From contig JAMPDF010000001.1 in the NCBI GenBank assembly GCA_023665755.1, positions 139,537 to 203,536 of the forward strand: a stretch of 64,000 nt of DNA, given 5' to 3'. Origin of the DNA: Prevotella sp. (GTDB lineage: Bacteria; Bacillota_I; Bacilli_A; ML615J-28; CAG-313). Of this stretch, positions 18,201-26,700 are shown one piece after another. A program made the position numbers and the translations under genes. Below the pieces are notes generated by a model. That model was not told the DNA's origin. It made no database searches and worked only from the letters and a program-made list of their open reading frames with translations. Each line of letters starts with the position of its first letter. The stretch's first letter is position 1.

Positions 18201-19684
18201 TCCCCACGTTTGACAAGAGCAATTTTCCCCTTGATATCCAAACCTGTATAATTCGCACTAAGCCCAAAGCCAGGAACAGTTACATATTCGTAAACAACAG
18301 ATTGGTTGTTTGGTATACCTAACATTTCATAGAAATTATATTCTTTAGCAGATTGATTATATGATTCCAAGAAAAAGACTGTTTGATCGCCATTAGCAAG
18401 CATATATTTATCCATATTTCCGTTAATAGAAGCAACAGATAATGATGCATGATATGTAGATGGCGAACCAACTGTAGCAGAATCAGGATTAGAAGCCTTA
18501 TTAGTGTTACCTTGTTCTGAACCATATGCACTGCTATGGTCATTTGACGCAGCAACAACTAAACTGATGCCTGCTTGTTCAATACTATCATAAATTTCAC
18601 TCTTGTAATCTTCATCTTCTTCCCGTGTGAATCCACATGAAGTTCCCAAACTCATATTAATAGCATCTACACCCAATTTTACTGAATCTTCTAAAGCCGC
18701 TAAGATATCTCCGTCTTCAGCACCCTCTTTGTAGTCAGAGAATACTTTCATGATTGCCAATTGTGTATCAATAGCAACACCACAAATCGTATCATCATAT
18801 CCACCAATAATACCTGCTACGTGCGTACCATGTGCACTCTGATATGGCATAATATCAGGATCATTATCAGCATAATCATATCCATAAGGAATCTTATCTG
18901 AATAGTATACATCACGTGTTTGTAAATCTGTAGTAGATTGATTGGCAAAAAGTCCTCCCAACATACTTTGGATATCATCTCTTGAATACAATGGATTGAT
19001 TACTTTATGTGTTGTAAATGCTGTATGTGTATAGTCACAACCAGTATCTAATATCGCAACAATAGTTCCCTTTCCAGTGTATTTCACATCGCTACTATCA
19101 AAAATACCTGTTTCATACACTTGGACCGGATTGGTTACAGCATCAGGTTTAGCATAAGTATTAGAAATCATTACTCTTTCTACTTCAGGCAATTGTGTAA
19201 TAGCTTGAACATAACTTGTCTTTGTACGAACATAGATACCATCTAGTATCGTTCCATATTGATATTTTACTTCTTTGACTAGGCCACTTTGCTCTAGTGT
19301 TTCAATTAATTTCTTTTGTTTGCTGAATAAAGTTCTTTCTAAGACTTTGTATGCCTTTGTTTTTGAATACGCTTCAAAACTTTCAGCACCAGATAAAAGA
19401 TAATCAGAAACAAGGGAATTATCTGATAGTGTAATAATTACACCTACTTCTTCATCCTTCTTAAAGTCTGCTATTTCTTTTACCAAATCTTTATTGAGCG
19501 AATCAATAAAGTCTGCTTTTAAGTCTGCAGTGACTTGACTCACATCTAATTTGAATGAATCAGATGTTCCATTATGATTTGGATTTTTAGAATTTTCTAC
19601 AGAATCTGCGGGTTTTGTACATCCAATAATAAATAGTGCACAAATGAATCCGCATATGATTAAAGTTTTTCTAAAAATTTTCAT
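12242..19684 (-). CDS. Giant subtilisin-family protease with BspA leucine-rich repeats
   Basis: About 2480 residues. Order: lipoprotein signal peptide (lipobox IIGC, Cys22); propeptide-like region (about 50-190); S8 catalytic domain with Asp213 (AILDTG), His285 (AHGTHVAG), oxyanion Asn381 (AASND) and Ser607 (SGTSMACP), interrupted by a protease-associated domain (about 475-555); a C5a-peptidase/lactocepin-like beta region (IPYLAFYGDWSEAP); two Big_2 Ig-like domains (about 1125-1330); about 30 BspA-type LRR_5 repeats with xxAFxxCxxL cores (about 1380-2190); a helical region; a Pro/Glu/Lys linker; and a membrane helix (about 2450-2472) with a KKKGNRK tail. It thus appears anchored at both ends. 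The start at 19684 is chosen because AGAGGAG lies eight bases upstream. All catalytic residues are present. It heads the opp operon and probably supplies peptides. Confidence 0.92.
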   Translation of the reverse strand: MKIFRKTLIICGFICALFIIGCTKPADSVENSKNPNHNGTSDSFKLDVSQVTADLKADFIDSLNKDLVKEIADFKKDEEVGVIITLSDNSLVSDYLLSGAESFEAYSKTKAYKVLERTLFSKQKKLIETLEQSGLVKEVKYQYGTILDGIYVRTKTSYVQAITQLPEVERVMISNTYAKPDAVTNPVQVYETGIFDSSDVKYTGKGTIVAILDTGCDYTHTAFTTHKVINPLYSRDDIQSMLGGLFANQSTTDLQTRDVYYSDKIPYGYDYADNDPDIMPYQSAHGTHVAGIIGGYDDTICGVAIDTQLAIMKVFSDYKEGAEDGDILAALEDSVKLGVDAINMSLGTSCGFTREEDEDYKSEIYDSIEQAGISLVVAASNDHSSAYGSEQGNTNKASNPDSATVGSPSTYHASLSVASINGNMDKYMLANGDQTVFFLESYNQSAKEYNFYEMLGIPNNQSVVYEYVTVPGFGLSANYTGLDIKGKIALVKRGDISFEEKVQFAYEAGAIACIVYNNVFGDIVMTVGNNLQIPTVSISKDDGVKLASVPSGKIEFNMNNIAGPFMSDFSSWGPTPNLELKPEITAHGGNILSAIPGGGYDKLSGTSMACPNMCGVAVLVRQYVKEKYPGLSTTEIRNMVNQLVTSTATIALDRLGNPYSPRKQGAGLASLSNAVNTNAYLTVDGKNVTKAELGDDPKRTGVYEFEFNLINMSNQALRYDLSSVVMTETLSSSDEEYVAELGYILDGNTSYAVTNGTLNGTICEVAAGATSVVKVKITLSDADKNYLNRYFKNGMYVEGFVKLKSLSNDVDLNIPYLAFYGDWSEAPLFDLDYYTVETEAHNNAIDDEDKIKADYYATTPLGKYYYDYIIPLGSYVYSMDESLYNPIPATMEHAAVSYFTDCISGIYAVFTGLLRGAKELTIEIKNELTGEVIWENTEYNCYKAHYSGSPRPYFADIDIEAGDLGLDNNGKYVVTMKAKLDWKSSENNLNDSYSFSFYVDYEAPRVLGANYRKVYDKSEERYHYFVDLEVYDNHYVQSIRPVVLYTNEATGKLTYTSLLDNPIPVYQKNRGEKTIVEVEITDYMDVIKDTNLSEGLAFHIDDYAMNSNIYYISLPELDSKNLAFTEDTLEVKVNDTLDLRQLMKVNGQEEINTDYLGNLSWTSTNPSVVKVSGGQIEALQEGKATIMCESVVTHKRISIVINVVNNTTNDNPSSGANVGLEDLKFVSYNTLFAFESDNDHSEIGLTGSINFFDSKPSISCYPSESVKLNYVLKPWNLNEDRYTLSYSSSNEKVAQVDKNGVVTAVGEGKARISLRITIDGKTSTLVARCEVTVKSPFIVKNRILTEYKGLGGDVVIPDDLGIMYIGSFAFCHYKVDNTLEPEDPDDFDSKKIPFGNDTITSVVIPEGVEEIQKYAFYQCTALRRVNLPASCTKIYEYAFYNDTALQQINLENVVVIAARTFYNCESLLETNTAKANTIGEEAFAKCKNIRSADLRELKRSGKNAFLDCIRLSTVLLGKWTKLSEGIFTNTRLTEVTVYSTYVPDQAFKGCERLTKISFENELTYLGDSVFEGCIRLENIEFKKGVEYIGTNLVKGCNALKTLTLPSSEVEIADYAFQNSGIETIVFAENTYITSAGGSLFKSCDRLQQIDASASQYYTYKNGALYTQDLKTLMLIHPNTLLSIYNVPDSVEYIAPSAVSCNESLTAIYFSNNSKIKEIGANAFAECPNLQMVTLPNHDVTIGNHAFFYCPKLETVNVNFVTSIGDYAFSYTDVRNVTIAEGAVIGEGAFYETSNLYGLILGANVQIGFGSFSKSGIVTVQMPETGGVVIGNQAFAQNKSLISIDLTKATGKIGDAAFYNCSKLTNIAFDQIEEIGDRAFADCTRLETVELGTTLTAIGESAFAQYAVGSTSGAAFTSLVLPDSLVYIGPDAFYGCRLLESIDLNQVTTIGEQAFAYCVQLASVTLGEGLTHLSDSIFYGCSQLATINLENVETIGRAVFYSTALEQVNLAKATRVDNSAFQNCGNLMEVNAPCLQYIGQMAFQSTGLTDIDLPALEEVKAQAFYQTKIAEFGISENLTHIEYTAFIGMDDLTHFYAYGDPNKQDTIAFSHVVLDQGVLYSILPDGSYQLVQYPVAKTDEKYTVLDGTTRLDYFSVAYNNYIQSVVFPTSLKAIANGAFYGCSKLSEVEFHSYYAPQLEGTMTLVSQVKPTPETYEAFDILYAHDYYYFAGAGLQSYYALVYQNFIDTVGKKYQPMTYLYPENSSGYDSVLYTVYFKDKLDEEGNRITTGLTMDNFAIDFIEAMKLLPDVVTFKDEAVIRNARTAYNALLMHEEQLPFISAEYIEKLVEKETALNVLLMNRTLERIYVVENSKYSYDQIKAAYLQFSKLTKEEIESVENASRLEEAIAELEAAMKQKVDFNKEYNEYEQVEDNKPEPQPKPEPKPKNNTAIIVICIIGGIIVIAGGVVLEMYLLKKKGNRK

Positions 19685-19722
19685 TTTTGCATCTCCTCTC
19701 ATGATTTTCTATAATCTTGTTA

Positions 19723-19731
19723 ATTATACCA
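19723..19731 (-). promoter_or_regulatory. Extended -10 promoter for the protease-opp operon
   Basis: Minus-strand TATAAT (19723-19728) preceded by TGG (19729-19731). There is no good -35. It lies about 40 bases before the protease start. Confidence 0.55.
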
Positions 19732-19798
19732 TAATTGTCGAAAAATTAAATATAATTTGCATATTTAAATCACTTTTACGCAGTAATTTGCGTTTTTC

Positions 19799-19846
19799 TG
19801 AAATAAACAGACACATATGTCTTCATATATGTGTCCGTTTATTTCA
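19799..19846. repeat. Long inverted repeat after the 19864 gene
   Basis: A 20-bp stem (19799-19818 with 19827-19846, one G-U type mismatch) with an 8-base loop, just past the stop of the minus-strand lipoprotein gene. Neither side has a clear U-run, so it is either an unusual terminator or an RNA 3' end stabiliser. Confidence 0.6.
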
Positions 19847-19863
19847 GTTTAGCATCATAAAAA

Positions 19864-22800
19864 TTACTGTTTTGTGTACGTGTAAGGGTTTTCACTGTCA
19901 CCGCTCACGTGTTGAAGTTGACCACTTGAAGTGAGTTTAAACTGAACAACAAGTTCGCTACTTCCTCTTGTGCCAGTTATGGTAAGCGTACCATCCTCAT
20001 TCTCACTACAAGTAAATCCTGTTGCATAGAAATATTTCACTGTTCCATCAGCATTAATTACGATGGTAAAAGTATCCCATCTATACGTATATTCCCATGT
20101 ACCAACCCATTTTTCATCAATACTAGTTGTACTGCCTTCTACTTCGTACGTGAGAGTTACCACACTTGATTCTGTAACATAAGCTTCATTGTTTGCTGTC
20201 TTTACCGCTTGAATTGTTAATGTAACTAGCCCTTTAGGCGCAGTTGTCAAAACAGATAAATTATACATCGCTGTACTACTATATACATAGTCTGTTCTGC
20301 CATCAGAGAAAGTGTAAGTTATTTTATACCGGCGTGAAGCTGTATTAGCGCTATTGGTATCCGTCCACGTTAATTTTCCAGTAGCTTGATCCACTGTAAA
20401 ATCAGTAGGTGATTGTAATTCCACAGCTGCTTGAACATAATCGCAAACTAAAGTGCGTTCTGACTTCAAATATTTTGAAGCATTTGAAGAACTTGCAGAA
20501 AGAGTTACATACACTTGATATGTTCCTGGTGTAAATGCCTTATTTACCCCATTCATATTCCCTGTTTTTAAACCAGTGCCTGTTACATAATTTTCATTTT
20601 TCGTTGCAACAACTTGCCCATCAGCATTGACAAATTCAAATAAATAGCTATAAACATTTTCTATTTTTGTAAATGAATAAGCTAAACTAGACATATTAGT
20701 AAATTGGAAATCCCAATTTTCAGGCACTGCCAATTGCGAAGGAATGAGTGACAATACCTCTTCTGGCACATTGATATTATTAGATAAGATTTTAAAAGTT
20801 GCAGAAGTTATCTTTGTTCCTTTTTGAGATCCTGTATATTCGGCTTTAAAATTACGAATTCCACTAGCATCGATTGTAAAACTTGCTTGTGTCAATGTAA
20901 TCCCCGTTGTTTCGTATAAACCATAACCTACTATTTGGAGCACCATTGCATCCATTGAAACATAAGTTAAATCATTCGTATCATATGTAAATAAAGTTGT
21001 AAATGCACTAAGACTCAAATGCGGCGCTTGATCGAGAGTTGCTACATAACTATAGCGATACCCTGAACCATATGGTTCTTGCAAAAATTGGTGATAAGTT
21101 CCATTTTCATCTGGAATAAAGTAATACGTATTTTCTTTATCCGTATTAGAGTCGTAGATTCGCATTGACATATTTTGTCCATCTGATTGCAAGGTTGTAT
21201 CGTATGCATAATAAGCCCCATTTTTTATAGTCAAATTAATCTGGTATTGAGCATATTTAGCAATTGTTTCAATGAGTAGTTCTTCTGGCGTTGCAGTTTG
21301 TGTATACACAAATGTTAACGACACCACATCGGAGGTCTCAATATAGGCTTGACTACTTGTAGAAACAGCTTGAATATCAACACGATATTTCCCCTCTACA
21401 GTCAAATATTGCGATAAATCTAATGCTTGATCATAAGCTGTATAATACATTGATTGAGTAGATTGATTAGGGAAGGTTAACACTACTTCATATCTATACA
21501 TTCCTGTATAAATCGTATTAGTATCGGCTAAAGTCAATACATAAGCATCATCTACTATACACTGGCTAGGTGCTTTCAATTGAATTTCTGGAATAACCAA
21601 TTCCGCCACTTGCACACGCTCACTACTTAGGTACTTGCTTTGATTAGAGGAACTAGCCTCAACACGCATATAAACAGGATATGTTCCTGCCGTCCATTTG
21701 TTAATCGTACTTGACATATACAGTGCTTGAGTCAAATTTCTTACATCACTAGAATAATTTTGCACAGTATAAGTATATTTTGAAGCTCCATTGACCACCT
21801 CTAGTTGATAACTATATCCACCAAGCACAGTTGTGAATGATATCGATTGTGTAGAAGCGTTTGTAAATGTTACCACTACATCTGTAGGCACACTCAATTG
21901 TACAGGGACAAGATCATAGATCTCGCTTTCAATTGGCAATACATAATCATTTCCAAGTGCAGTAAAAGTAGTCGTTGACTGTGTAGCGCTTGCATTACCA
22001 GTAAATTGTGTGGTAACTTGTAGTGTTCCATTAGATTGCATTTGTAAAGTAGCTTGAGTCAAACGCCCCTCGCCTAAAATATGAGCACCTATAACTTGTA
22101 AAATAATGGATTCCGCTGATACAAAATATTCATTTTGCTTATCCCATTCAAATTCAGTACCAAAAGGCTGAATAGAAGTCACTAATGCTTGCTCCAATGC
22201 CTGTAAATACACATATTTATAGGTTTCACCATAATTGGATGATGTTCCTTTTGCTAAATGATATTTTCCATCTTTTTCAAAAATATAATATTTTTCAGTA
22301 ACTTCTCTATCATAATCATTTGTGTAATTATGCGTCACTAAAATATTAGTCCCATCTGATTCAATAGTCAAACCAAACGCATAATAAGCTCCCTTTTTAA
22401 AATCTGTTACAGCTTGATATCCTTTAAATTGTGGCAACACCGCTTTTAATTCTTCAACTGGATCCACTACCTCAAAAGTCGCTTTCGCCTTTGAAGACGG
22501 CATATGACCATAAGATGGTAAATTAGGCATATATTTAGCCGAAACACTAACAGTATGTAGTCCATATTCATCTATATAAGATGATAAATCTAATTTTAAA
22601 TCCGCAGTAGTTAGTTCTACCACGCGACCAGATGGCATAAGCAACTCAACAGCGTATATCATATCTGAAAAGGCCTCATCATATGACCAAGTAACAATTT
22701 GATCTATTACTGAAACATTACTTGGAGTAGGCATTTCGCCTTGATAATAAATAAAATCAAGTGTACTTGGATTGGATGTCAAATAATGATAGACATGATC

Positions 22801-23703
22801 CTTAAAATCAGCCACAACCTCAACTTGATAACAGCCATTTTCAGTAACATAAGTAGAAAGATCTACATATCTATCGGTAGTTTCAAATGTAACTATTGAT
22901 GTTGGTGAAATCATTTTTACTAAAAATTTCACCTTTTCTGCAAGCATTTCATCATATGACCAAGTAACCCTATTATCTGTAGTTAAAGTCATCATTTCAC
23001 ACATTGGTAGGCTTTGATGATCATAATAATCAAATGAAACTGACTCACTCAAAACGGAATCTTTTATACAATCATTGTCTAATCTTGAGATGACTTGTAC
23101 ACATACTTTATATGCACCTTGATCATGCCATCCGTTATCTCCACCAAAGGCACTAGCAATCGATATCGTTTGACTATTTTCAATCAAAGTCATTTGTTCT
23201 CCTGTAGAAACTGATGTTATAATCACACGATAGGCAGCTACTTCTTTCAGTTCTTCTACTTGTTTTGATTCAAATGATAAAACCAAATTTTCATCTAAAG
23301 CAAGATGATGTGCAGGAGCTAGAGTAGTTCCACTAATTTCTAATTTCCCTACCTTAACACGATCTGAGTTCTGATATCCTTTTAACGGATTAGGAATAGT
23401 TGTCATATACACATCGTAAAGTCCAATCAAAATATTTTCTTGATCAATCAAATATCCTAAACTATCCCCAGACTTAGAAATTGTTTTTTCAAAAACAATC
23501 TCTTTATCCTGATTTTCTAATTCTACTAAATATCCATCCGCATTTAAAATTTCAGCAAATACAAGTGTGTGCATTGCATCATCTTGAATAGTTACTTCTT
23601 GGACACTAGCAATTTTTCCTTTTTCAACAACACATCCCATAAAACTTAGTCCTATGACTAGAAATGCTAGTAAAGAAAGCCATCTTCTGCTCATTTTTTT
23701 CAT
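19864..23703 (-). CDS. Large lipoprotein with an internal duplication
   Basis: A 1279-residue surface lipoprotein (lipobox FMGC) of unknown function. The N-terminal third holds several Fn3/Ig-like beta domains. Then comes a tandem duplication of about 430 residues: each copy starts with EEL, has GAYYA followed by SDG, then LTQA, an FTG/YTG strand, a P-[EIV]-rich strand, FTN, a YSY strand and SSSNxSKYLxSER. The C-terminus (WVGTWEYTYRWDTFTIVINA, then a DGTV turn) looks like a lipocalin-type barrel. The start at 23703 is chosen because GAGGAGG stands six bases upstream; the longer frame would overlap the previous gene. It follows the 23732 gene by 28 bases and is probably co-transcribed. Confidence 0.82.
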   Translation of the reverse strand: MKKMSRRWLSLLAFLVIGLSFMGCVVEKGKIASVQEVTIQDDAMHTLVFAEILNADGYLVELENQDKEIVFEKTISKSGDSLGYLIDQENILIGLYDVYMTTIPNPLKGYQNSDRVKVGKLEISGTTLAPAHHLALDENLVLSFESKQVEELKEVAAYRVIITSVSTGEQMTLIENSQTISIASAFGGDNGWHDQGAYKVCVQVISRLDNDCIKDSVLSESVSFDYYDHQSLPMCEMMTLTTDNRVTWSYDEMLAEKVKFLVKMISPTSIVTFETTDRYVDLSTYVTENGCYQVEVVADFKDHVYHYLTSNPSTLDFIYYQGEMPTPSNVSVIDQIVTWSYDEAFSDMIYAVELLMPSGRVVELTTADLKLDLSSYIDEYGLHTVSVSAKYMPNLPSYGHMPSSKAKATFEVVDPVEELKAVLPQFKGYQAVTDFKKGAYYAFGLTIESDGTNILVTHNYTNDYDREVTEKYYIFEKDGKYHLAKGTSSNYGETYKYVYLQALEQALVTSIQPFGTEFEWDKQNEYFVSAESIILQVIGAHILGEGRLTQATLQMQSNGTLQVTTQFTGNASATQSTTTFTALGNDYVLPIESEIYDLVPVQLSVPTDVVVTFTNASTQSISFTTVLGGYSYQLEVVNGASKYTYTVQNYSSDVRNLTQALYMSSTINKWTAGTYPVYMRVEASSSNQSKYLSSERVQVAELVIPEIQLKAPSQCIVDDAYVLTLADTNTIYTGMYRYEVVLTFPNQSTQSMYYTAYDQALDLSQYLTVEGKYRVDIQAVSTSSQAYIETSDVVSLTFVYTQTATPEELLIETIAKYAQYQINLTIKNGAYYAYDTTLQSDGQNMSMRIYDSNTDKENTYYFIPDENGTYHQFLQEPYGSGYRYSYVATLDQAPHLSLSAFTTLFTYDTNDLTYVSMDAMVLQIVGYGLYETTGITLTQASFTIDASGIRNFKAEYTGSQKGTKITSATFKILSNNINVPEEVLSLIPSQLAVPENWDFQFTNMSSLAYSFTKIENVYSYLFEFVNADGQVVATKNENYVTGTGLKTGNMNGVNKAFTPGTYQVYVTLSASSSNASKYLKSERTLVCDYVQAAVELQSPTDFTVDQATGKLTWTDTNSANTASRRYKITYTFSDGRTDYVYSSTAMYNLSVLTTAPKGLVTLTIQAVKTANNEAYVTESSVVTLTYEVEGSTTSIDEKWVGTWEYTYRWDTFTIVINADGTVKYFYATGFTCSENEDGTLTITGTRGSSELVVQFKLTSSGQLQHVSGDSENPYTYTKQ

Positions 23704-23731
23704 TTCTTTCCTCCTCATTTCGTACATAACT

Positions 23732-26700
23732 TTACTTCTCAAATCCTTTGTCTTCAGCAAGCATGCCATCTTCTATAAGAATAATGCTCACACCCTGCTT
23801 TGCCATTGAACCATCCTCAAAAGTCTGCACAATATACAATTTCATATCTTCATTAGGGTTATTCCAATTCATATATCCAAATTGAAGTGATTGATATTTT
23901 ATTTTTACATCAAATGCATAAAACACTTCTTCTAATAAGGACATATTAGCATAATAAGCCTCACTTGCAGTTTCTGCTAAATTATAGTACTTTCCATCTT
24001 CTACAAACGCATCTTGATTTACTTGTTGATATAATGCATAAGGGCGAAGCACATTACTTTCAGTCTTTGTCGACGTTGTTCCATTTGCATGAGCAACCAC
24101 ATATTTTGCCATATCAACTCCATTTTCAATATAGTAATACACAGTTATGTGCATATACGGATTTTGATAATCATAGTTACTTGCTTTATCTCTTAAACGA
24201 ATTTCGAGTTTACCTCTTTTAGATAATGCATCATAAATATATTCAAAAGAGTATTCAAACGCCCTAGAAACTCCATCAAAGTCGCAGTAAAGTGTAGAAG
24301 CATTTCGAACTTTAAATGATCCGCCTAGTGCCTCGTAAATTTTTTCTAAATTACTCAATTCTCCATCAGCAGTAACCGTATATTGGACGGATAACTTTTC
24401 ACTATCTCTATAAGTTACATTATCCCCTACTGCGTAGATTTGAATTTGATATGTACCAGCAGCTAGTCCCGATAAATCAAAAGATGTATCAGTCACTGTT
24501 GTTAAACTAATCCGCTTCCCTGCTAGCCATAATTCAACTACATATTCGCTTGCACCAGTTACACCCTCAAATGTCAATACCATCGCTGACGAATCTACTT
24601 TAGGATTGGTTGGTGTAGCTAGTTGTGTATATTTAGAAACAACAAATTCAATCTCGTGGGAAAGAAGCGAATCCATATATCGGTTAGGATCCCCATAGGC
24701 CATCAACTTCAATGTATATGTTCCATCAGCCAATAAATTCTTAAACTCAGTACCATTGATGACTTGAAAAGGACTATTTTCAACTTCAGTCCCATTTAAA
24801 TACACATAAGCATAATATCCCTGCACGTTAATTGGCTGAGGAATAGTTAAAACCGCTTCTCCAGTGACTGAAAAATCACTAGGTGTATCTAAATAGAATC
24901 TCACTTGTTCAGGCAATGTCGTATCATACTCTTGAATTGCCGCTGGCATAGTTACTCGAGTTGAACCTACATTCGTGAAACTACCCATACCAGAAAAAAT
25001 TTGATCGTATGTACCTTGTAATCCGGTTGTCGTCATTACACCAGCATAATAAATACTCATAATGCGACCACTTGCCATATTCAATTGAATAAAATCTAAA
25101 TGAATAGCCATTTGATAAGTAGAGGATTGGTTTTGTAAATAAGCCTTGCTACCACTATATCTAGATAAAACCTCACTACATGATTCTAAATATTCCGGTT
25201 TACAATAATAATTACCATCTTTTCCTTCATAGAACCAATCCGTCTCAAGTAATCTAAGTAGTGGCGTTCCCCATTTGATCCATGTATTATCTGCTTCATA
25301 TTCTATTCCAACACTAGGGCTATATACAAAAGGAACACCATTTTTATAATAATAGTAACTTGAAGTAACCATCGCCTTTGCACCATCATAGCGATAAATG
25401 TCATCATCAATTCCATACATTTCATCTGTATCTACAAATTTAAATACATCAGCGTATGTATAATTATCGCCCATTTGCTCAAACGCATTGATAAGTCGGT
25501 CTAAAGTTCCATCTTCTTTGGCCTCACCTGGCATTACTAATGTATCTGTGCTTACTGGAAAGTCAAACGCATCAGGTTCATTGGTTAATAAAACGACTTC
25601 TTTTATGTAGTATTCCGTGTATTGAGGAGTATATAAATCTTGATCATATACATCTACTGCACTTGCAGCGACCACTTTAGCAAGACGACCATTATGCAAA
25701 TAAAGACGAATATAATTGTAATTTTCGTATTCATAATATGGCGGCAAATCATAATCTAGATTGCCAAAAATAAATCGTCCCATAGCAAGCATTTCTTTTT
25801 TTGTCCCAGTAAATTCAAAATAGTGGCCTTCTTGTGAATAAGTGAATTGACTAACATCTAAAAATGATAAATTAGACGTAGGTACTTTGACATTCAGCGC
25901 CCAAGCCTCTTCTAATAAATATTGATTATAGTAATAATTATTTTTATAACTATATTGATCTGCAAATACATTGTTGCCAACAATGTAATATGTCACACCC
26001 GTCTCTATGTCATAGTGGTAATATCCTGCATTACTTGATCCTACTACATCAACTTTGCCCAAATGATTACGAACATGAATCAGTTCCTCTTGGTATAAGA
26101 AGTTTTGGGTATTAAAATTGGCAGCTAGTGTGTAAAATGCTTGATAATATTGTAAGTTAGCTAATGCTTGCATTAAATCACTTACTGTATAAATAGTCTC
26201 ATCTAATACAAATTGATTGCGATAAGCGTTATTTTCATCTAATACAGGATATAACCCACTTGGTGTATCATTGTATTGAAACATTTCACTTTCATCAGGG
26301 ATACTTATATTATCAATTTCATCAATGATAAAATGATACTCTACATCATACTTATATTGTAATACTCCGCTTAGCACTGATCCTTCTGCATATAACATTT
26401 CTGAAAGAGCATCGATATGAGTCAATACACCATTTTCATCAAAAGTCAGAGCAAATTGTTTAAAGGCTTCTGTTACAGCAGAATATTGATTACCAGTTTG
26501 GGAAATAAAGTCTTGATCACCTAATATTTTTTTTGCAATTTCATTGGCCACTTCATCTTTAACATACCACTTTCCCTCATAAGGGTAAAAATCACTTGCA
26601 TCTAGTAATAATAATTCTTCTAAGAAAAGGGCATCAAGTGTACCTTCTCCATCTGGTCCATCTGTGTATGGATTCGCAGTAACATAACAAGCATATAATT

